Source of the DNA: Trebonia sp035571275
GTDB taxonomy: Bacteria > Actinomycetota > Actinomycetes > Streptosporangiales > Streptosporangiaceae
Direction: 5' to 3'
Assembly (NCBI GenBank): GCA_035571275.1
Contig: DATMKQ010000102.1
Coordinates: 1 to 22,813 of the forward strand
Length of the DNA stretch: 22,813 bases
A program made the position numbers and the translations under genes. This document shows positions 11,053 through 17,819 of the stretch, piece by piece (position 1 is the stretch's first letter; each line of letters starts with the position of its first letter). The notes under the pieces were generated by a model that did not search any database, was not told the DNA's origin, and worked only from the letters and a program-made list of their open reading frames with translations.

Positions 11053-11089
11053 CCACCACGAAGGGAGGAGAGCACCCCGTCGGTGGTGG
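11053..11089 (+). terminator. Weak hairpin after the phospholipase gene
   Basis: CCACCAC (11053-11059) and GTGGTGG (11083-11089) can pair over 7 bp around a 23-nt loop, starting 4 nt after the stop codon and followed by tgtttcc. The loop is long, so termination is plausible but not strong. Confidence 0.35.
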
Positions 11090-11315
11090 TGTTTCCACAT
11101 GAGGAATCGCTGATCGGGCGCTGCAGGAGGTGCGGTTGGGTATCTTCACTGCGTGCGAGCGATGACTTAAGGCAGGCCCGCCGTCGAGGACGCCCGCGTC
11201 TTACTGACGCCGGTTTGGCCAGAACAGCGTCAAGCGTCACGGCTAGGCAGCTATTTGGCCGACCGATTTGCAGGTTATGTCCGGATATGCCTCCTTGCAA
11301 GCAGCTACCGTACCC

Positions 11316-11368
11316 GGATGAATGTCCCGTTCAGCTGCCAATAGCAAGCTGAACGGGACATTCATCTG
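11316..11368. repeat. Palindromic intergenic repeat, copy 1 (perfect 20-bp arms)
   Basis: Two perfectly complementary 20-nt arms (11317-11336 and 11347-11366) flank a 10-nt loop, gccaatagca. A second copy of the whole 53-nt unit lies at 19369-19421 with 9 mismatches by hand count and equal length; there only the outer 8 bp of the arms still pair. Repeated, palindromic and intergenic, it looks like a REP- or MITE-like element; it could also act as a bidirectional terminator. No transposase or target-site duplication was recognised. Confidence 0.75.
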
Positions 11369-11426
11369 CTGGGGCCGACGCCGGACGCCCAACGCAGCCG
11401 TAGTCCATACCGATGCGCGGGAGTAG

Positions 11427-11555
11427 AAGGCCATACTTGGTCACCCGAAGGTAGCTAAGCTAATCGACTTCCACTCGCCTGTGGCAGTGCTGATGCTCGC
11501 GGTACTGCACTTCATCCCAGACGAGGAAGATCCGCGAGGGATTGGCCGTGGCTGA
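11427..11555 (+). pseudogene. Remnant of an S-adenosyl methyltransferase (PF04672-like) gene
   Basis: After an in-frame TAG the frame reads ILGHPKVAKLIDF, then PVAVLMLAVLHFIPDEEDP, and stops at a TGA after GIGRG. From memory this is the central strand-helix region of the actinobacterial PF04672 (DUF574) methyltransferases, which normally span about 270 residues. Only about 40 residues remain, with no start, no SAM-binding loop and no C-terminus. It is best read as a relic of a once complete gene. Confidence 0.6.
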
Positions 11556-12095
11556 GCAATGATCAAGCCCACGGTGTTCATGGAATCGGTGAACAGTCTT
11601 ATTGACCTCGGTATCTTCCGGCCGCCGCTGGCGGCGGAACTGGTGAGGTACCGGGATGCGGCAGCCGCTGAAATCAGCACCCGCATCGCGGGAATTGCGG
11701 GCCAGCGGAAAAGGACATGGCCAGTGCAGATGACCCGTCAGCCCGGCGAGCAGATCCAGGCCGGGGCCACGCGGGATGCAAACACCGGAGGGCAGACGAT
11801 CATCCTCGTCACCATCTGGCTCGCGGTGGCCGGCGTCGCCGTCCCGCTCCCTGGGGGATCAACTCGCTGGCCGCCGTGACCGCCGCGCTCATCCCGGCCA
11901 GGGCACCCGCGTGCTCGGATCAGTGCCGCTGCTCAAGGCAGACGCGCCCACCGTCGGGTGCCTGATTGACCAGGATTGCCTGCCCGCGGCGGCGTCAGGT
12001 ATTGCGCAATAGGTTGTTCAGTGGGTCCTATGAATATGGCGGCAAATCCAAGACCATTTCTACCAACAGGCAGCTGAAGACTGAGGAGAGTCCGT
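11556..12095. other. Stretch without a recognised gene
   Basis: A short plus-strand frame from an ATG at 11559 (106 codons to 11879) has a plausible helical start (MESVNSLIDLGIFRPPL, then ELVRYRDAAAAEI) and a hydrophobic segment IILVTIWLAVAGVAV. It lacks a ribosome site and ends in low-quality sequence, so it may be another gene relic or a small unknown gene. A perfect 12-bp palindrome TATTGCGCAATA lies at 12000-12011. Nothing else was seen before the ribosome site of the next gene. Confidence 0.3.
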
Positions 12096-12785
12096 ATGGC
12101 CAACTTGTCATTTGATGCGGTTGATAAGTTTAAGAAATGGCTGAGTGTGCCCGCAGAAGACGAGGAGCGCTCCGCCTACCAGGGGGCAATCGAGCAGCTA
12201 AGCCCACAGTTTGGCTCGTTGGTGTTCGAGGACGACAAATGGTTCGAATACGATAACGACAGGATCGTGCGGATCCTGCAGCGCCCCGGTCAGGAATGGC
12301 TCACCGACGATGAGGTGACGCGACTAGAAAACGCGACTCTCTATGGAACCCTGGACTCGTTCCTGCCGTGGTTCAAGGAGATAGTCGAGGGCTGGGAGGC
12401 TGGCGAGAGGGGAACTGGCCCGGCCAGTGCGGGCGAAGCGGTCTCTCAGGTTCTGGGCATCGAGAATCCGAATTACGCTTCTTATCCGCTGGTCCTGCCC
12501 GCCGTTCCCGGTGCATACGGCGGCCTCGACCAGCTCCGGCAACGCCCACGTAGAAAGAACATTGAGCTGCCTGTGCTCGCTAGCCTGCCTGGCCGCCGCC
12601 AACGCGTCGGCGTAACGGCCAAGACCATTATTCAGAACGGCGGCCGCCCAGCGCGCCCACGTCACCTACGCCACCGGAAAGATCACGGGCATGCGCAAAT
12701 ACGGCTACATCGGTGCGCTGGTCGCGCTGACGCTCTCCCTCGACGACGCGGAGTTCCTCGGAGGGTCCGCCGCCGAGCCCGATAG
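12096..12785 (+). CDS. Hypothetical protein, probably chimeric after residue ~135
   Basis: Not recognised. The start is well supported by GAGGAG at 12083-12088, 7 nt before the ATG. The first 100-135 residues look like a real acidic protein (MANLSFDAVDKFKKWL, then WFEYDNDRIVRIL and LDSFLPWFKEIVEGW) and use more AT-rich codons than the neighbours, which may signal transfer. From about residue 137 the composition turns Arg/Pro-rich and the same DNA reads on the other strand as part of a LuxR-family regulator (12504-12656). A third frame (12616-12795) then looks coding. The most economical reading is that the original gene was interrupted and the present C-terminus is out-of-frame sequence. Function unknown. 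Confidence 0.45.
   Translation: MANLSFDAVDKFKKWLSVPAEDEERSAYQGAIEQLSPQFGSLVFEDDKWFEYDNDRIVRILQRPGQEWLTDDEVTRLENATLYGTLDSFLPWFKEIVEGWEAGERGTGPASAGEAVSQVLGIENPNYASYPLVLPAVPGAYGGLDQLRQRPRRKNIELPVLASLPGRRQRVGVTAKTIIQNGGRPARPRHLRHRKDHGHAQIRLHRCAGRADALPRRRGVPRRVRRRAR
12504..12656 (-). pseudogene. Fragment of a LuxR-family (LAL-type) regulator, helical repeat region
   Basis: On the minus strand about 50 residues read ARWAAAVLNNGLGRY, then ADALAAARQAS and STWALPELVEAAV, ending near TGN. From memory this is the TPR-like helical region that precedes the DNA-binding domain of large LuxR-family regulators, which are normally about 900 residues. No ATPase domain and no HTH are present nearby, so it is an isolated piece, embedded antisense to the hypothetical gene on the plus strand. 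Confidence 0.55.
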
Positions 12786-12795
12786 GGTGGGTTGA
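12616..12795 (+). pseudogene. Frame-displaced coding remnant (C-terminal fragment)
   Basis: After an in-frame TAA at 12613 this frame reads HVTYATGKITGMRKYGYIG, ALVALTLSLDDAEFLGG and stops at TGA 12793-12795. The amphipathic, low-arginine composition is more protein-like than the Arg-rich overlapping frame of the hypothetical gene. It may be the displaced C-terminus of that gene or the tail of another lost gene. Family not recognised. Confidence 0.35.
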
Positions 12796-12883
12796 GAGTA
12801 CTTCGCAGATAGTAACGCGCTCCCAAAGCGGCCACTCGCCGGGCAGCCGTGCCGCGGCGTAAGGCCGACGCAAGGGCTCGGTG

Positions 12884-13069
12884 ATGGATATGCAATACAG
12901 CAAGCAAGAAGTGGTCGAGATGCTGCGTCGCTGGGGATACCCGCAGCTGGCTGACGAGGCGTTGCGGGAGCTGCCCGATCCGGTTGAGCTTGAAGAGCTC
13001 CAAGACTGGAACATGCGGCATGGCATTACCCGTGACGACATAATCAGCAGCATGGGGGGCAGCCCCTGA
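12884..13069 (+). CDS. Small conserved actinobacterial protein, unknown function
   Basis: A 61-residue soluble protein: YSKQEVVEMLRRWGYPQLA, then ELPDPVELEELQDW and HGITRDDIISSMGGSP. It looks like a compact helical domain with a conserved-looking basic, then acidic arrangement. I recall near-identical short hypothetical proteins in other actinomycetes but know no function. GTG 12881, ATG 12884 and ATG 12890 are all possible starts; AAGGG at 12872-12876 is best placed for 12884. It appears intact although it sits in decayed surroundings. Confidence 0.6.
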   Translation: MDMQYSKQEVVEMLRRWGYPQLADEALRELPDPVELEELQDWNMRHGITRDDIISSMGGSP

Positions 13070-13171
13070 GCGTAACCGGGGAGCGCGCCGCCGACACTTG
13101 GGTCGCTTGCCGCGTCGCGATGCGGGTCACGTCATGCGGATGGGAGCGGCCGCCTCGGACTTTGCTCACCC

Positions 13172-13227
13172 TGTGACCAGAACATATCGCATATATCCGC
13201 ATATATATACCCGGCAAAATGGTCACA
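13172..13227. promoter_or_regulatory. AT-rich island with helical-phase repeats, bracketed by an inverted repeat
   Basis: CGCATATAT occurs at 13188-13196 and again at 13198-13206, a 10-bp period. The AT-rich core is flanked by TGTGACC (13172-13178) and its complement GGTCACA (13221-13227). The rest of the gap 13070-13397 holds no convincing gene. Such an island in GC-rich DNA could be a regulator site, a promoter or a nucleoid-protein (Lsr2-like) target. Confidence 0.4.
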
Positions 13228-13385
13228 AAGTATGCGAAGTCAAAACCAGAGGATGATGTGACTAGCGGGATCGGGCGGGGACGGGGTGCGGGGCCTGAGG
13301 GCGCCTGGCAGCAAGCCGGCGCGGAGCGCGTCCCAGTCGGCGCGAAAGTGCGTTCAGCCTTTGTGATGGCGCCCACCGAGAGCGC

Positions 13386-13391
13386 TACCGT
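13386..13391 (+). promoter_or_regulatory. Candidate leaderless -10 box (TACCGT)
   Basis: TACCGT fits the actinobacterial TAnnnT -10 pattern and lies exactly 6 nt before the GTG at 13398, where transcription would start at the start codon itself. No ribosome site is present, which agrees with a leaderless transcript. Confidence 0.45.
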
Positions 13392-13397
13392 AATGGC

Positions 13398-14237
13398 GTG
13401 GCGATGTACGAACCTGACGAGGACGAAGTCGTTGAGCAGGGCGGTGCGCCGCTTCGGCTGCCGGGGTGGGCCCGGCGCGCCCGGTGGCCTTCGGCCCTCG
13501 GCCGACGGCCGTCGCGTGGCGCGGCCATCCTTGGCATTGCCGGGCTGACCATGGGGCTGGCGGCCGGGTACGCCCTCGGCTACCGGCATCTGGGGCAGGC
13601 CGTCCGGCCGCCGCGGGCGGCACTGTCGCGGGCGGCACTGTCGCGGGCGGCACCGTCGCGGGCGCCAGCCGCTGGCGCCGTCCCCTCGGCCGTGGCAGGT
13701 TTCGCCGCGCCGGTGTATCCGCCCCCGCCTCCCGGCGGGCCGGCCTTTTCCTCCAACCTCGGCATCGCGGTACTGTCCGGGCTGGCCCAGACCGGCGGGG
13801 CGTGCTCGGTGCAGCACGGCCGGGAACTCCAGGTCGGCGTGGAGGTGATCAACCTCTCCGAGACGGCGGTCACCCTCGGGCCGGTCAGGCCCATCATCCC
13901 GCTCGGCGGGCTGCGCCTGGTCTCGCAGCAGTGGGCGCCCTGCGGCGCCCTCTCGCCATCCTGGCCGGCAGCGGACGGCGGCATGATCGTCTTTATCAAG
14001 TCGTCGACGGGCGTGGTGGAGGTGGGCAGCGCGACCCCGGCAAGCGCGGCGGTCCTACCGCCGAACGGCACTGCCTGGCTCAGCGCCACCTTCCGGGTGC
14101 TAGTGGCGTGCCCGAGGCCGCTGCCGGTGCAGTTCAGCGTCAGCTATCAGGAGAACGGGCGCACGGACACCGCGCAGCTGGCGGGATTCCCTGACCTAGG
14201 GCAGGTCACATACACCGGGTGCAAGGGCAGATCCTAG
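13398..14237 (+). CDS. Membrane-anchored extracellular protein, unknown function
   Basis: A 279-residue protein not assigned to a known family. An acidic N-terminus (YEPDEDEVVE) and an Arg-rich patch precede one membrane helix (about 41-62, GAAILGIAGLTMGLAAGYAL). Outside follow an Ala/Ser/Arg/Pro linker containing a 15-nt tandem repeat, then a beta-rich domain of about 160 residues (LGIAVLSGLAQTGGACSV, LQVGVEVINLSETAVTLGPV) with four cysteines at 136, 182, 238 and 275 that could form two disulfides. The shape resembles actinobacterial single-pass proteins with an immunoglobulin-like domain. The GTG start is supported by a TACCGT box; an ATG lies two codons later. It stands alone between gaps on both sides. 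Confidence 0.7.
   Translation: MAMYEPDEDEVVEQGGAPLRLPGWARRARWPSALGRRPSRGAAILGIAGLTMGLAAGYALGYRHLGQAVRPPRAALSRAALSRAAPSRAPAAGAVPSAVAGFAAPVYPPPPPGGPAFSSNLGIAVLSGLAQTGGACSVQHGRELQVGVEVINLSETAVTLGPVRPIIPLGGLRLVSQQWAPCGALSPSWPAADGGMIVFIKSSTGVVEVGSATPASAAVLPPNGTAWLSATFRVLVACPRPLPVQFSVSYQENGRTDTAQLAGFPDLGQVTYTGCKGRS
13617..13661 (+). repeat. Three 15-nt tandem repeats encoding AA(L/P)SR
   Basis: The unit gcggcactgtcgcgg occurs twice exactly and once with one change (13617-13631, 13632-13646, 13647-13661). It encodes AALSR, AALSR, AAPSR in the stalk of the membrane-anchored protein, and is likely length-variable between strains. Confidence 0.85.
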
Positions 14238-14327
14238 GCTGCTCGCGCGAGCCGGCGCCCGCGGCGCGCGCGGCGCCCGCGCCCCGCGCGCCCCGAAAAT
14301 GGCTGGGGTCAGGACGGCCGCTCGCCC

Positions 14328-14333
14328 TACGAT
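14328..14333 (+). promoter_or_regulatory. Candidate leaderless -10 box (TACGAT) of the metallohydrolase
   Basis: TACGAT fits TAnnnT and ends 7 nt before the ATG at 14341. No good ribosome site precedes that ATG, so a leaderless mRNA is likely, and this favours 14341 over the in-frame ATG at 14299. Confidence 0.5.
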
Positions 14334-14340
14334 CGGACGC

Positions 14341-16746
14341 ATGCCGAGCTATGAGCCAGTAGACCTGTCCGCCGCGTGCAACGCGGGTGTCGACGTTCTT
14401 GGCGATGAGCCGGGCGATGTCCCGCTCGGGCGGACCGACCTGCGCGGCCTGCCGTTCTTGATCGGTTCTGAGCCACCCTCCGCGCAGCGGTGTTTCGTGC
14501 TGCCCGACGCTCCTACCCCCGTCCACATCGGCCGGCCGGTGCGGCGGGTGATCGTCGCGCATCGCCTGCTCGCACCGGGCGCGCCGGCCGGTCACGCTGT
14601 CGGGCAGACCGTCGCGGAGTACGTTTTTCACCTCGCCGGCGGCGAGCTCGTCACCGCGCCCATCAGGGAGCGGTTCGAAATCCAGGTGGTGCCGCCGGGG
14701 TGGGGGCGGCTGCCGTTCCTGGCCGTCACCGACACCAGCGACCGCAACCTGCCGCGCTTCGAGGGCCGATGGGACCAATCCGGGGTTCGCCTGACGGAGC
14801 ACGCCATGGGCTGGCCCACCGGATACTTCCTGTGGTGCTGGGAGAACCCTCATCCACAGCAACCCCTCGAACGGATCGAATTCGTCCCCTGCGGTCCCCG
14901 ATTCATTGTCGCGGGCATCACGACAAGCGACGTTGATGAGCACCCGTTCGTCCGCACGCCGTCGCGCCCGGTGCGGCTTGTCGCGAAGGACGGGCGTGCC
15001 GGAGTCCTCGATATCAACGTGGACCGGGGTGTCGCGACGTATCCGCAGCCGCTGCCCGGCGAAGACGACCGACCCGGCTGGGGCGCGACGCAAGGAGAGG
15101 ACGCGTACACATCGATCGCCGCGCTGCCGTCGGCCACGATCGCGGTCCGCCGGGGCGAGAATGAGCTCGGCCGGGTGCGCTGGAGCGACGTGGAACGCGA
15201 CGGGCGGGCGGACGCCGGCCAGATCTCCCTCCACCTTCTGGAAACAGGCCGCAACTGGGTGCACGTGAATGTCGTCGACGACGCGACCGGCCGGCCGGTA
15301 CCGTGCCGGGTCCACTTCCGCTCGACGGACGGGATTCCCTATCAGCCGCACGGCCACCACAATCACGTCACGCAAAATCTCGACAACAGCTGGCATTACG
15401 ACGTTGGCGGTGACCTCCGTCTTGGCCAGCGCACCTACGCGTATATCGACGGCACCTGCCAGGGATGGCTGCCGCGAGGCGACGTCGTCGTGGACGTCGC
15501 ACGCGGGTTCGAGTACGAGCCGCTCAGGCAGACCGTGCGGATCGAGCCGGGCCAGCGGGACCTGACGCTGCGGATCAGGCGCGTCGCCGACATGGCCGCG
15601 GACGGCTGGTGGTCGGGCGACTCGCACGTCCACTTCCTGTCCACCCCGGGCGCTCAGCTCGAACAACGGGGCGAGGACCTGCGCGTCGTCAACGTGCTGC
15701 AGACGCAGTGGGGCGCGCTGTTCACCAACACCGAGGACTTTTCCGGTCGGCCCAGCGTCGTCGAAGGCGGCGGCTACATCACGTACATCGGCCAGGAAAA
15801 CCGGCAGCACATGCTCGGCCACGCGGTCTTGTGGGGCTTGACAGAACCGGTCATGCCGTGGTGCAGCGATGGTCCCGATGAGGCCGAGCTCGGCGGCGCG
15901 CTGGACGCGACGCTGAGCGACTGGGCCGACCGGACCCACGCCCAGGGCGGCACGTTCGTCGCCGCGCACTTCCCGAATCCGAACGGCGAGCCGGCCGTTC
16001 TGGTCGCGACCGGCCGCGCTGACGCCGTCGAGATGCTGGCCCATGGCGACGACGCGATGCTCGAGTACTACCGGTACCTGAACAGCGGCTACCGGCTGCC
16101 GCTCGTCGGTGGCACGGACAAGATGTCAAGCGCCGTGCCGGTCGGCCTGTACCGCACGTACGCGCGGCTGGACGAGGAGTTCAGCTACGAGGCCTGGTGC
16201 CGGGCGGTGCGGTCGGGGCGCACGTTCCTGTCCGGCGGGCCGCTCGTGACGCTGTCGGTCGACGGGCACGAGCCGGGCGGTACCGTCGAGCTCTCCGGGC
16301 CAGGAACGGTCAGCGTCCATACCGCGGTGCGCAGCATCTTCCCGCTTCGCTGCCTCGAGGTCGTGCGCAACGGCGAGGTCGTCGCGCGGGCGGACGTGCG
16401 CGGCGGACGCCAGGCCGAAATCAGCGAGGACCTGCGGGTCGACGGCAACTCGTGGATAGCCTGCCGAGCGTTCGGTGTCGATTACCACCTCGACGAATGG
16501 GGCCGCCGGGTATTCGCGCACACCTCACCGGTCTACATCGCCTGCGGTGGCGACTGGGCGATGTCCGACCCCGAAGGCATCCGCTATATCCGGACCCTCG
16601 TCGAGGGTGCCCGCGACTACGTCCGGCACACCGCGGTCCGCAGGCCCGACCAGTTCACGACCCACCATCACGGCGAGGCCGACCACCTCGCCTGGCTGGA
16701 GCGGCCGTTCAACGAGGCCCTGCGCGCCCTCGACGAGCGCGACTGA
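14341..16746 (+). CDS. CehA/McbA family PHP-type metallohydrolase
   Basis: An 801-residue hydrolase of the CehA/McbA group, metal-dependent enzymes whose named members hydrolyse the carbamate insecticide carbaryl. The natural substrate here is unknown. The PHP metal motif is SGDSHVHF (His429, His431); AAHFPNPNGEP, EMLAHGDD and LVGGTD (Asp593) supply later candidate ligands. Before it, about 300 N-terminal residues of family-specific sequence lead to a beta domain (WVHVNVVDDATGRPVPCRV) like the carboxypeptidase regulatory fold. A C-terminal beta region (LSVDGHEPGGTVELSGPG) follows the catalytic part. No signal peptide is visible, so it is probably cytoplasmic. Its 3' end lies antisense to the extended reading frame of the VOC gene. 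Relatives often act on plant- or soil-derived esters and carbamates, but nothing nearby names the pathway. Confidence 0.88.
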   Translation: MPSYEPVDLSAACNAGVDVLGDEPGDVPLGRTDLRGLPFLIGSEPPSAQRCFVLPDAPTPVHIGRPVRRVIVAHRLLAPGAPAGHAVGQTVAEYVFHLAGGELVTAPIRERFEIQVVPPGWGRLPFLAVTDTSDRNLPRFEGRWDQSGVRLTEHAMGWPTGYFLWCWENPHPQQPLERIEFVPCGPRFIVAGITTSDVDEHPFVRTPSRPVRLVAKDGRAGVLDINVDRGVATYPQPLPGEDDRPGWGATQGEDAYTSIAALPSATIAVRRGENELGRVRWSDVERDGRADAGQISLHLLETGRNWVHVNVVDDATGRPVPCRVHFRSTDGIPYQPHGHHNHVTQNLDNSWHYDVGGDLRLGQRTYAYIDGTCQGWLPRGDVVVDVARGFEYEPLRQTVRIEPGQRDLTLRIRRVADMAADGWWSGDSHVHFLSTPGAQLEQRGEDLRVVNVLQTQWGALFTNTEDFSGRPSVVEGGGYITYIGQENRQHMLGHAVLWGLTEPVMPWCSDGPDEAELGGALDATLSDWADRTHAQGGTFVAAHFPNPNGEPAVLVATGRADAVEMLAHGDDAMLEYYRYLNSGYRLPLVGGTDKMSSAVPVGLYRTYARLDEEFSYEAWCRAVRSGRTFLSGGPLVTLSVDGHEPGGTVELSGPGTVSVHTAVRSIFPLRCLEVVRNGEVVARADVRGGRQAEISEDLRVDGNSWIACRAFGVDYHLDEWGRRVFAHTSPVYIACGGDWAMSDPEGIRYIRTLVEGARDYVRHTAVRRPDQFTTHHHGEADHLAWLERPFNEALRALDERD

Positions 16747-17190
16747 GCCGCCCCGCCGTAAGGCGACGCAGAACTCGTTGCCTTCTGGGTCGCGCATGAC
16801 GACGCACCGGCCGCGCGGGCTGGATACCCGCCATGCTTCGGTGGCGCCGGCGGCCGCCAGCCGGGCCACCCGCTCCTGCACCAGCCGCTCCCGCTCCGCG
16901 CCGCGGACCTCCCGCCCGGCGACGCGCACGTCGAGGTGCACGCGGTTCTTGGCGGTCTTGCCTTCAGGAACCCGCTGGAAGTAGACGCGGGGTCCCTCCT
17001 CGAGAGGATCGATCAGCGACGCCTGGTCGCCGAACTGTTCTTCCGCCAGCCCGATCGCGGGACCGAAGTCCTCCCAGGTGGCGAAGCCCTCCGGCGGCGG
17101 CTCGTAGTCGTAGCCGAGCGCCAGCTTCCAGAACGAGGCCAGCTTCGCCGGGTCGGCCGCGTCGAACACGACCTGGATCTTGGTGTACAC
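16525..17190 (-). CDS. VOC (glyoxalase/bleomycin-resistance fold) protein with a long tail
   Basis: Residues 1-142 form a vicinal-oxygen-chelate domain: YTKIQVVFDAADPAKLASFW, WEDFGPAIGL, then NRVHLDVRV with a candidate metal His85, and the closing RDPEGNEFCV motif. Actinobacterial relatives are usually annotated as VOC or glyoxalase-like proteins and act on or bind small electrophiles or antibiotics. The GTG start lies 5 nt after the DinB-like stop codon, with AAGGA inside the end of that gene, so the two are one operon. Normal relatives end at about GNEFCV; here no stop follows and the frame continues about 78 residues antisense to the metallohydrolase gene, ending at 16525. The tail is probably non-functional or a recent stop loss. 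A longer upstream frame overlaps the DinB-like gene and is rejected as start. Confidence 0.8.
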   Translation of the reverse strand: MYTKIQVVFDAADPAKLASFWKLALGYDYEPPPEGFATWEDFGPAIGLAEEQFGDQASLIDPLEEGPRVYFQRVPEGKTAKNRVHLDVRVAGREVRGAERERLVQERVARLAAAGATEAWRVSSPRGRCVVMRDPEGNEFCVALRRGGSVALVEGAQGLVERPLQPGEVVGLAVMVGRELVGPADRGVPDVVAGTLDEGPDIADAFGVGHRPVATAGDVDR

Positions 17191-17195
17191 GGCCG

Positions 17196-17759
17196 CTACT
17201 TGTCCTTCCACCGGTACAGGTCGCGCAGCAGCGCGATCTCGGCGCCGTGGTGCAGCGCCTCGCGGTTGATGTGCGTGATCAGCGACGCCATCGGCTCGTT
17301 CGCGAACGGGCCTTCGGCCGGCCCAACGGGCCGCATCAGCTCCTCGGGCCCGAGGACGCGCACGCCGTTCATCCACAGTGCGTAGGAAGAGTCGAGCCGG
17401 TCAAGCGCGGTGGCGGCGTCGCCCGGGTAGTCGTATGTCTGGTAGTCGACTGCCGGGCCGCCGAAGTGCGACGCGGCCCGCATCCCGAAGCACCCGATGA
17501 TCAGGTGCGTTATCCGCCACGCGATCGTGGTGGCGGGCGGCGGGTCGGGCTGGGGGAACGCGAAGTCCGCCGTGAAACCTCCGCCGCCCGCGGCGACCTG
17601 CGCGGTCGAGGTGCCGCGCGGCCGGATGCCCCACATGCCGGGCACCCGCTCCCAGTGGTACTCCTCGTCGGTCAGCCCGTCCATCCGCGGCCGCAGGTGA
17701 GCCCGCCACCACGAGTCGAGTTGCTCGGCGAGCAGGTGGGTCCAATCAAAGGCGTCCAT
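17196..17759 (-). CDS. DinB superfamily protein (possible thiol-dependent transferase)
   Basis: A 187-residue four-helix-bundle protein of the DinB/YfiT superfamily. The family includes mycothiol- and bacillithiol-dependent S-transferases and proteins induced by DNA damage. Helix 1 reads DWTHLLAEQLDSWW, candidate metal histidines are His85 (WRITHLI) and His163/170/171 in the closing motif HINREALHHGAEIALLRDL, which is typical of an actinobacterial subfamily. It leads the two-gene minus-strand operon with the VOC protein. TAGCGT (17766-17771 on the minus strand) lies 6 nt before the ATG and suggests a leaderless transcript. It shares its promoter gap with the WYL regulator, whose likely operator overlaps both promoters. 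The substrate and thiol cofactor are not known; the detoxification role is inference from family. Confidence 0.88.
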   Translation of the reverse strand: MDAFDWTHLLAEQLDSWWRAHLRPRMDGLTDEEYHWERVPGMWGIRPRGTSTAQVAAGGGGFTADFAFPQPDPPPATTIAWRITHLIIGCFGMRAASHFGGPAVDYQTYDYPGDAATALDRLDSSYALWMNGVRVLGPEELMRPVGPAEGPFANEPMASLITHINREALHHGAEIALLRDLYRWKDK

Positions 17760-17765
17760 GCCCGC

Positions 17766-17771
17766 ACGCTA
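17766..17771 (-). promoter_or_regulatory. Candidate leaderless -10 box (TAGCGT) of the DinB-VOC operon
   Basis: Read on the minus strand the order is TAGCGT, gcgggc, ATG: a TAnnnT box exactly 6 nt before the start codon, with no ribosome site. It lies 4 nt from the edge of the shared dyad, so a protein bound there would cover this promoter. Confidence 0.5.
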
Positions 17772-17775
17772 GCGT

Positions 17776-17804
17776 CAGATGCGGACAGCGCTGGTCCGCA
17801 TCTG
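17776..17804. promoter_or_regulatory. Perfect 11-bp dyad, likely operator of the WYL regulator
   Basis: CAGATGCGGAC (17776-17786) and its complement GTCCGCATCTG (17794-17804) flank agcgctg. The dyad centre (17790) is within 1 nt of the midpoint between the divergent start codons at 17759 and 17820. A further half-site CGGAC (17806-17810) continues the pattern toward the regulator gene. By position it should let one bound regulator control both operons, including its own. Confidence 0.7.
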
Positions 17805-17807
17805 CCG

Positions 17808-17813
17808 GACAAT
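17808..17813 (+). promoter_or_regulatory. Candidate leaderless -10 box (GACAAT) of the WYL-tag operon
   Basis: GACAAT keeps the A at position 2 and T at position 6 of TAnnnT and lies 6 nt before the ATG at 17820, mirroring the box on the other strand. It overlaps the extra CGGAC half-site. The first base is off consensus, so this is weaker than its partner. Confidence 0.35.
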
Positions 17814-17819
17814 GGTCCC

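Noticed and set aside
11083..11352. 89-codon plus-strand frame after the phospholipase gene
   Set aside because: It runs into the palindromic repeat, has no ribosome site and shows no family-like segments.
13219..13548. 109-codon plus-strand frame starting in the AT-rich island
   Set aside because: No ribosome site, no protein-like composition after the first 20 residues, and it overlaps the membrane-anchored gene in another frame.
14254..14296. Extremely GC-rich tract with a repeated GGCGCCCGCG
   Set aside because: Self-complementary low-complexity sequence; several weak foldings are possible but none is a distinct terminator or operator.
14206..16044. 612-codon open frame on the minus strand
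   Set aside because: It lies opposite the metallohydrolase gene, which has clear catalytic motifs; the antisense product has no recognisable features.
16833..17819. Upstream extension of the WYL regulator frame by 329 codons
   Set aside because: It would be antisense to the VOC and DinB-like genes and crosses the divergent promoter gap; the protein fold begins at 17820.
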